A program made the translations under genes and the position numbers. From contig JAJYNV010000246.1 in the NCBI GenBank assembly GCA_021786135.1, forward strand, positions 1 through 15,639: a DNA stretch of 15,639 nucleotides, read 5' to 3'. The notes under the pieces were generated by a model that saw only the letters and a program-made list of their open reading frames with translations, ran no database searches and was not told where the DNA came from. The stretch is from Bacillota bacterium (GTDB lineage Bacteria; Bacillota; Sulfobacillia; JAJZYS01; JAJYTV01). Shown piece by piece: positions 14,006-15,639 of this stretch (positions within the stretch are counted from its first letter, which is position 1; each line of letters opens with the position of its first letter).

Positions 14006-14150
14006 GGTCGGGTCTTCGCATCCTCTTATTGGCGGCCGGCGCCAAGTTCCCTGCGTGGGCCGGCCGGGCCCGGGTCGCGGCAGGAAGTCGCCCTCGTCTG
14101 TGCTATCTTCACGACAAGACGCGATTCTTTAGGCGCTCCAGCGGAGGAAG

Positions 14151-14585
14151 GCGATCGGGCGATACGTCGAGCCTGCCGGCCGGGGTCTGCGCCTGGGCGT
14201 GATCGGCCAGGGCACCTGGGGTTTCGGGGAGAACCGGGGTCGCCACCATCAGGAGGTGGATGCCCTGCGCGAGGGCTTCAGCCATGGCATGACGCTCGTG
14301 GATACGGCTGAGCTCTACGGCGCCGGCGAAAGCGAACGGGTGGTCGGCGACGCGATCGCGGACTGCCGGGACTCCATCTTCCTCATCACGAAGATCTGGC
14401 CAAACCACGCGGGGCCCCTGGCCATGAGCCGGGCGCTCGAGGCGTCGCTCAGCAGGCTGCGCACCGGCCACGGCGAAATGCCGGTTGTGTCCAGCGGCGG
14501 TTCCATCCTTCACCGATCGAAATGCGCGATGTCGAGGAGTCGCCGAGGTGGCATGGGCCAGTGCCGTGAGACAGCCGCCGAATGA
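14151..14585 (+). pseudogene. Aldo/keto reductase, N-terminal fragment only
   Basis: The frame reads RYVEPAGRGLRLGVIGQGTW from 14160 and continues GFGENRGRHHQEVDALREGF, then TLVDTAELYGAGESERVVGD with the catalytic aspartate and tyrosine, then LITKIWPNHAG with the catalytic lysine, and ALEASLSRLRT (to about 14463). The next family segment, which carries the catalytic histidine (LLH), is absent: the sequence turns into unrelated residues and stops at 14585. About 110 of the usual 270-320 residues remain. A good Shine-Dalgarno (GGAGG, 14143-14147) is followed at start-codon distance by ATC (14154) rather than ATG; the first usable in-frame start is GTG at 14199, inside the first strand of the barrel. 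The break at about 14463 marks an insertion or deletion junction. Confidence 0.8.
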
Positions 14586-14656
14586 TGGAGGGTGCCTGTT
14601 TCCACTGAGCCGAAGTACACCCTGCGGCGGGATCCGAAACCACATGAATGCCAGAC
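14464..14656. other. Unidentified junction DNA between the reductase fragment and the peptidase gene
   Basis: This stretch of about 190 nt replaces the rest of the reductase gene. It is not continuous with either neighbour. The minus strand has an open reading stretch (for example SVKDGTAAGHNRHFAVAGAQ) but no family could be recognised and no terminal repeats were found. An insertion-sequence end is possible but not shown. Confidence 0.35.
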
Positions 14657-14669
14657 GGAGGGATTTCGC

Positions 14670-15639
14670 ATGTCGACTTTCCGCCAGTTCGCGAACGAGC
14701 ATCTCGAGGAGCTCCTACAATGCGTTGAGGCGTTTGTCCGCACGGAGTCGCCATCCACGGACAAAGCCGCCGTCGATCGCGCGGGGAGGTTCCTGGCCGA
14801 CCGCTTTGCGCAAGACCTCAAAGCCCAGGTGCGCTGGTTTCCGAGTGACCGCTACGGAGACAGCTTCACTGCCCGTGTCGGCCAGGGCCCGCGGCAGATA
14901 CTCCTGATCGGCCATCACGACACTGTGTGGCCCCTCGGCACGATCGATCGCATGCCCTGCCGGGTCGAGGACGATCGCCTTACGGGACCAGGTGTGTTCG
15001 ACATGAAGGGTGGCACGATCCAGGCCCTCTTCGCCCTGCGCGCCGTGCAGGCCCTGGGCCTGGGGGGGGACAAGACCTTCATCTATCTCGGCAACTCCGA
15101 CGAGGAGGTCGGCAGCCGTTCGTCCCGGCCGATCATCGAGGAGTTGGCAAAGGTGTCGGAGTGCGTCCTGGTGCTCGAGCCCGCAGCCGGCGCCCAGGGC
15201 GCTGCCAAGCTCTGGCGCAAGGGCGTCGGCGGTTACGGGCTTCACGTGCGTGGCGTCGCCAGCCATGCAGGCGGTGCCCCGGAGAAGGGCAGGAGCGCCC
15301 TCCTAGAACTCGCGCACCAGATCATCGACCTGCAGTCCCTGAACGACCTGGACCGGGGCGTCACCGTGAACGTAGGGGTGGCCTCCGGCGGCACACGCTC
15401 GAATGTTGTACCGGCCGCGGCCGAGGCACGTGTGGACCTGCGCGTGCCGGACCTCGAGGCCTACGAACGCGTGCACGCTCGCATCATGGCACGGCCCACC
15501 TTCGTGGAGGGCACGGCGGTCGAGATGTCCGGCGGCATCAGCCGCCCGCCGATGAACGAGACGCCCGCGTCCCGCCGGATCTACGAGAAGGCGGCCGCTG
15601 CCGCGGCCGCCGAGGGCTTCGAGTTGCCGGTAAGATCGG
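14670..15639 (+). CDS. M20-family zinc peptidase, carboxypeptidase G2-like (cut by right edge)
   Basis: The gene is open from ATG 14670 to the window edge (323 codons seen; the family is usually 370-420). GGAGGG (14657-14662) lies 7 nt before the start. Metal-site residues are present: H82 and D84 in GHHDTVWPLG, bridging D111 in GVFDMKGG, general base E145 and ligand E146 in NSDEEVGS, and E170 in LVLEPA. The dimerisation domain begins near RKGVGGYGLHVRG with H199 in ASHAGG, followed by VNVGVASGGTRSNVVP. The last zinc-ligand histidine lies beyond the window. The enzyme should hydrolyse a C-terminal amide such as a glutamate- or N-acyl-amino-acid bond; no signal peptide is seen, so it is probably cytoplasmic. 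Substrate is not deducible. The gene follows a dead reductase fragment and probably has its own promoter. Confidence 0.93.
   Translation, partial: MSTFRQFANEHLEELLQCVEAFVRTESPSTDKAAVDRAGRFLADRFAQDLKAQVRWFPSDRYGDSFTARVGQGPRQILLIGHHDTVWPLGTIDRMPCRVEDDRLTGPGVFDMKGGTIQALFALRAVQALGLGGDKTFIYLGNSDEEVGSRSSRPIIEELAKVSECVLVLEPAAGAQGAAKLWRKGVGGYGLHVRGVASHAGGAPEKGRSALLELAHQIIDLQSLNDLDRGVTVNVGVASGGTRSNVVPAAAEARVDLRVPDLEAYERVHARIMARPTFVEGTAVEMSGGISRPPMNETPASRRIYEKAAAAAAAEGFELPVRS

Noticed and set aside
1..15639. CRISPR arrays, tRNA or rRNA genes
   Set aside because: No regularly spaced repeats, no cloverleaf with a recognisable T-arm, and no rRNA-like sequence were seen on either strand.

Overview
The window is visibly GC-rich bacterial DNA with strong GGAGG-type ribosome binding sites, some GTG and TTG starts, and tightly overlapping operons. 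The gene content (bacterial XPB helicase with a helicase-associated partner, a DrrAB-type ABC transporter fused into an operon with a two-component system, a kinase H-box of the SHEIQSPL type) suggests a high-GC Gram-positive-like lineage (high-GC Bacillota or Actinomycetota, less likely Chloroflexota). This is an inference; no rRNA or other phylogenetic marker is present.

Layout, left to right. (1) 1-292, minus strand: relic of an IS607-family serine resolvase whose catalytic serine segment has been deleted. (2) 373-1097, plus strand: a type II toxin-antitoxin pair (Phd-like antitoxin, PIN/VapC-like toxin) with its own promoter and inverted repeats at the antitoxin start. (3) 5114-1461, minus strand: a four-gene operon, ABC ATPase > ABC-2 permease > OmpR-type regulator > histidine kinase, in which every junction is a 4-nt ATGA/GTGA overlap. 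An 11-bp-phased direct repeat lies upstream and could be the regulator's own binding site. (4) 5115-10565: a graveyard and landing zone for mobile DNA. It contains a TetR regulator gene broken by several frameshifts and still preceded by a palindromic operator-like site, two complete but diverged IS110-family elements in tandem, and an IS701-like transposase gene damaged by three indels and a catalytic D-to-N change. (5) 13992-10566, minus strand: an intact two-gene DNA-repair/transcription-type operon, an XPB/ERCC3-like superfamily 2 helicase and a helicase-associated protein, which share a domain. (6) 14151-15639, plus strand: a truncated aldo/keto reductase relic that has lost its catalytic histidine region, then an M20 (carboxypeptidase G2-like) peptidase that runs off the right edge.

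The most interesting system is the IS110 tandem. Both elements carry intact DEDD + serine recombinases. Upstream of each lies a conserved non-coding block of about 150 nt, with near-identical islands separated by diverged loops and at least one conserved long-range complementarity. This is the arrangement expected for bridge RNAs of IS110 elements. Both right ends carry the same CCTTCG/CGAAGG stem-loop. A possible third, degraded copy of such a left end lies near 5337-5460.

The stable parts (TA pair, ABC/two-component operon, helicase operon, peptidase) are open and intact. The insertion sequences and pseudogenes between them mark a decaying accessory segment.
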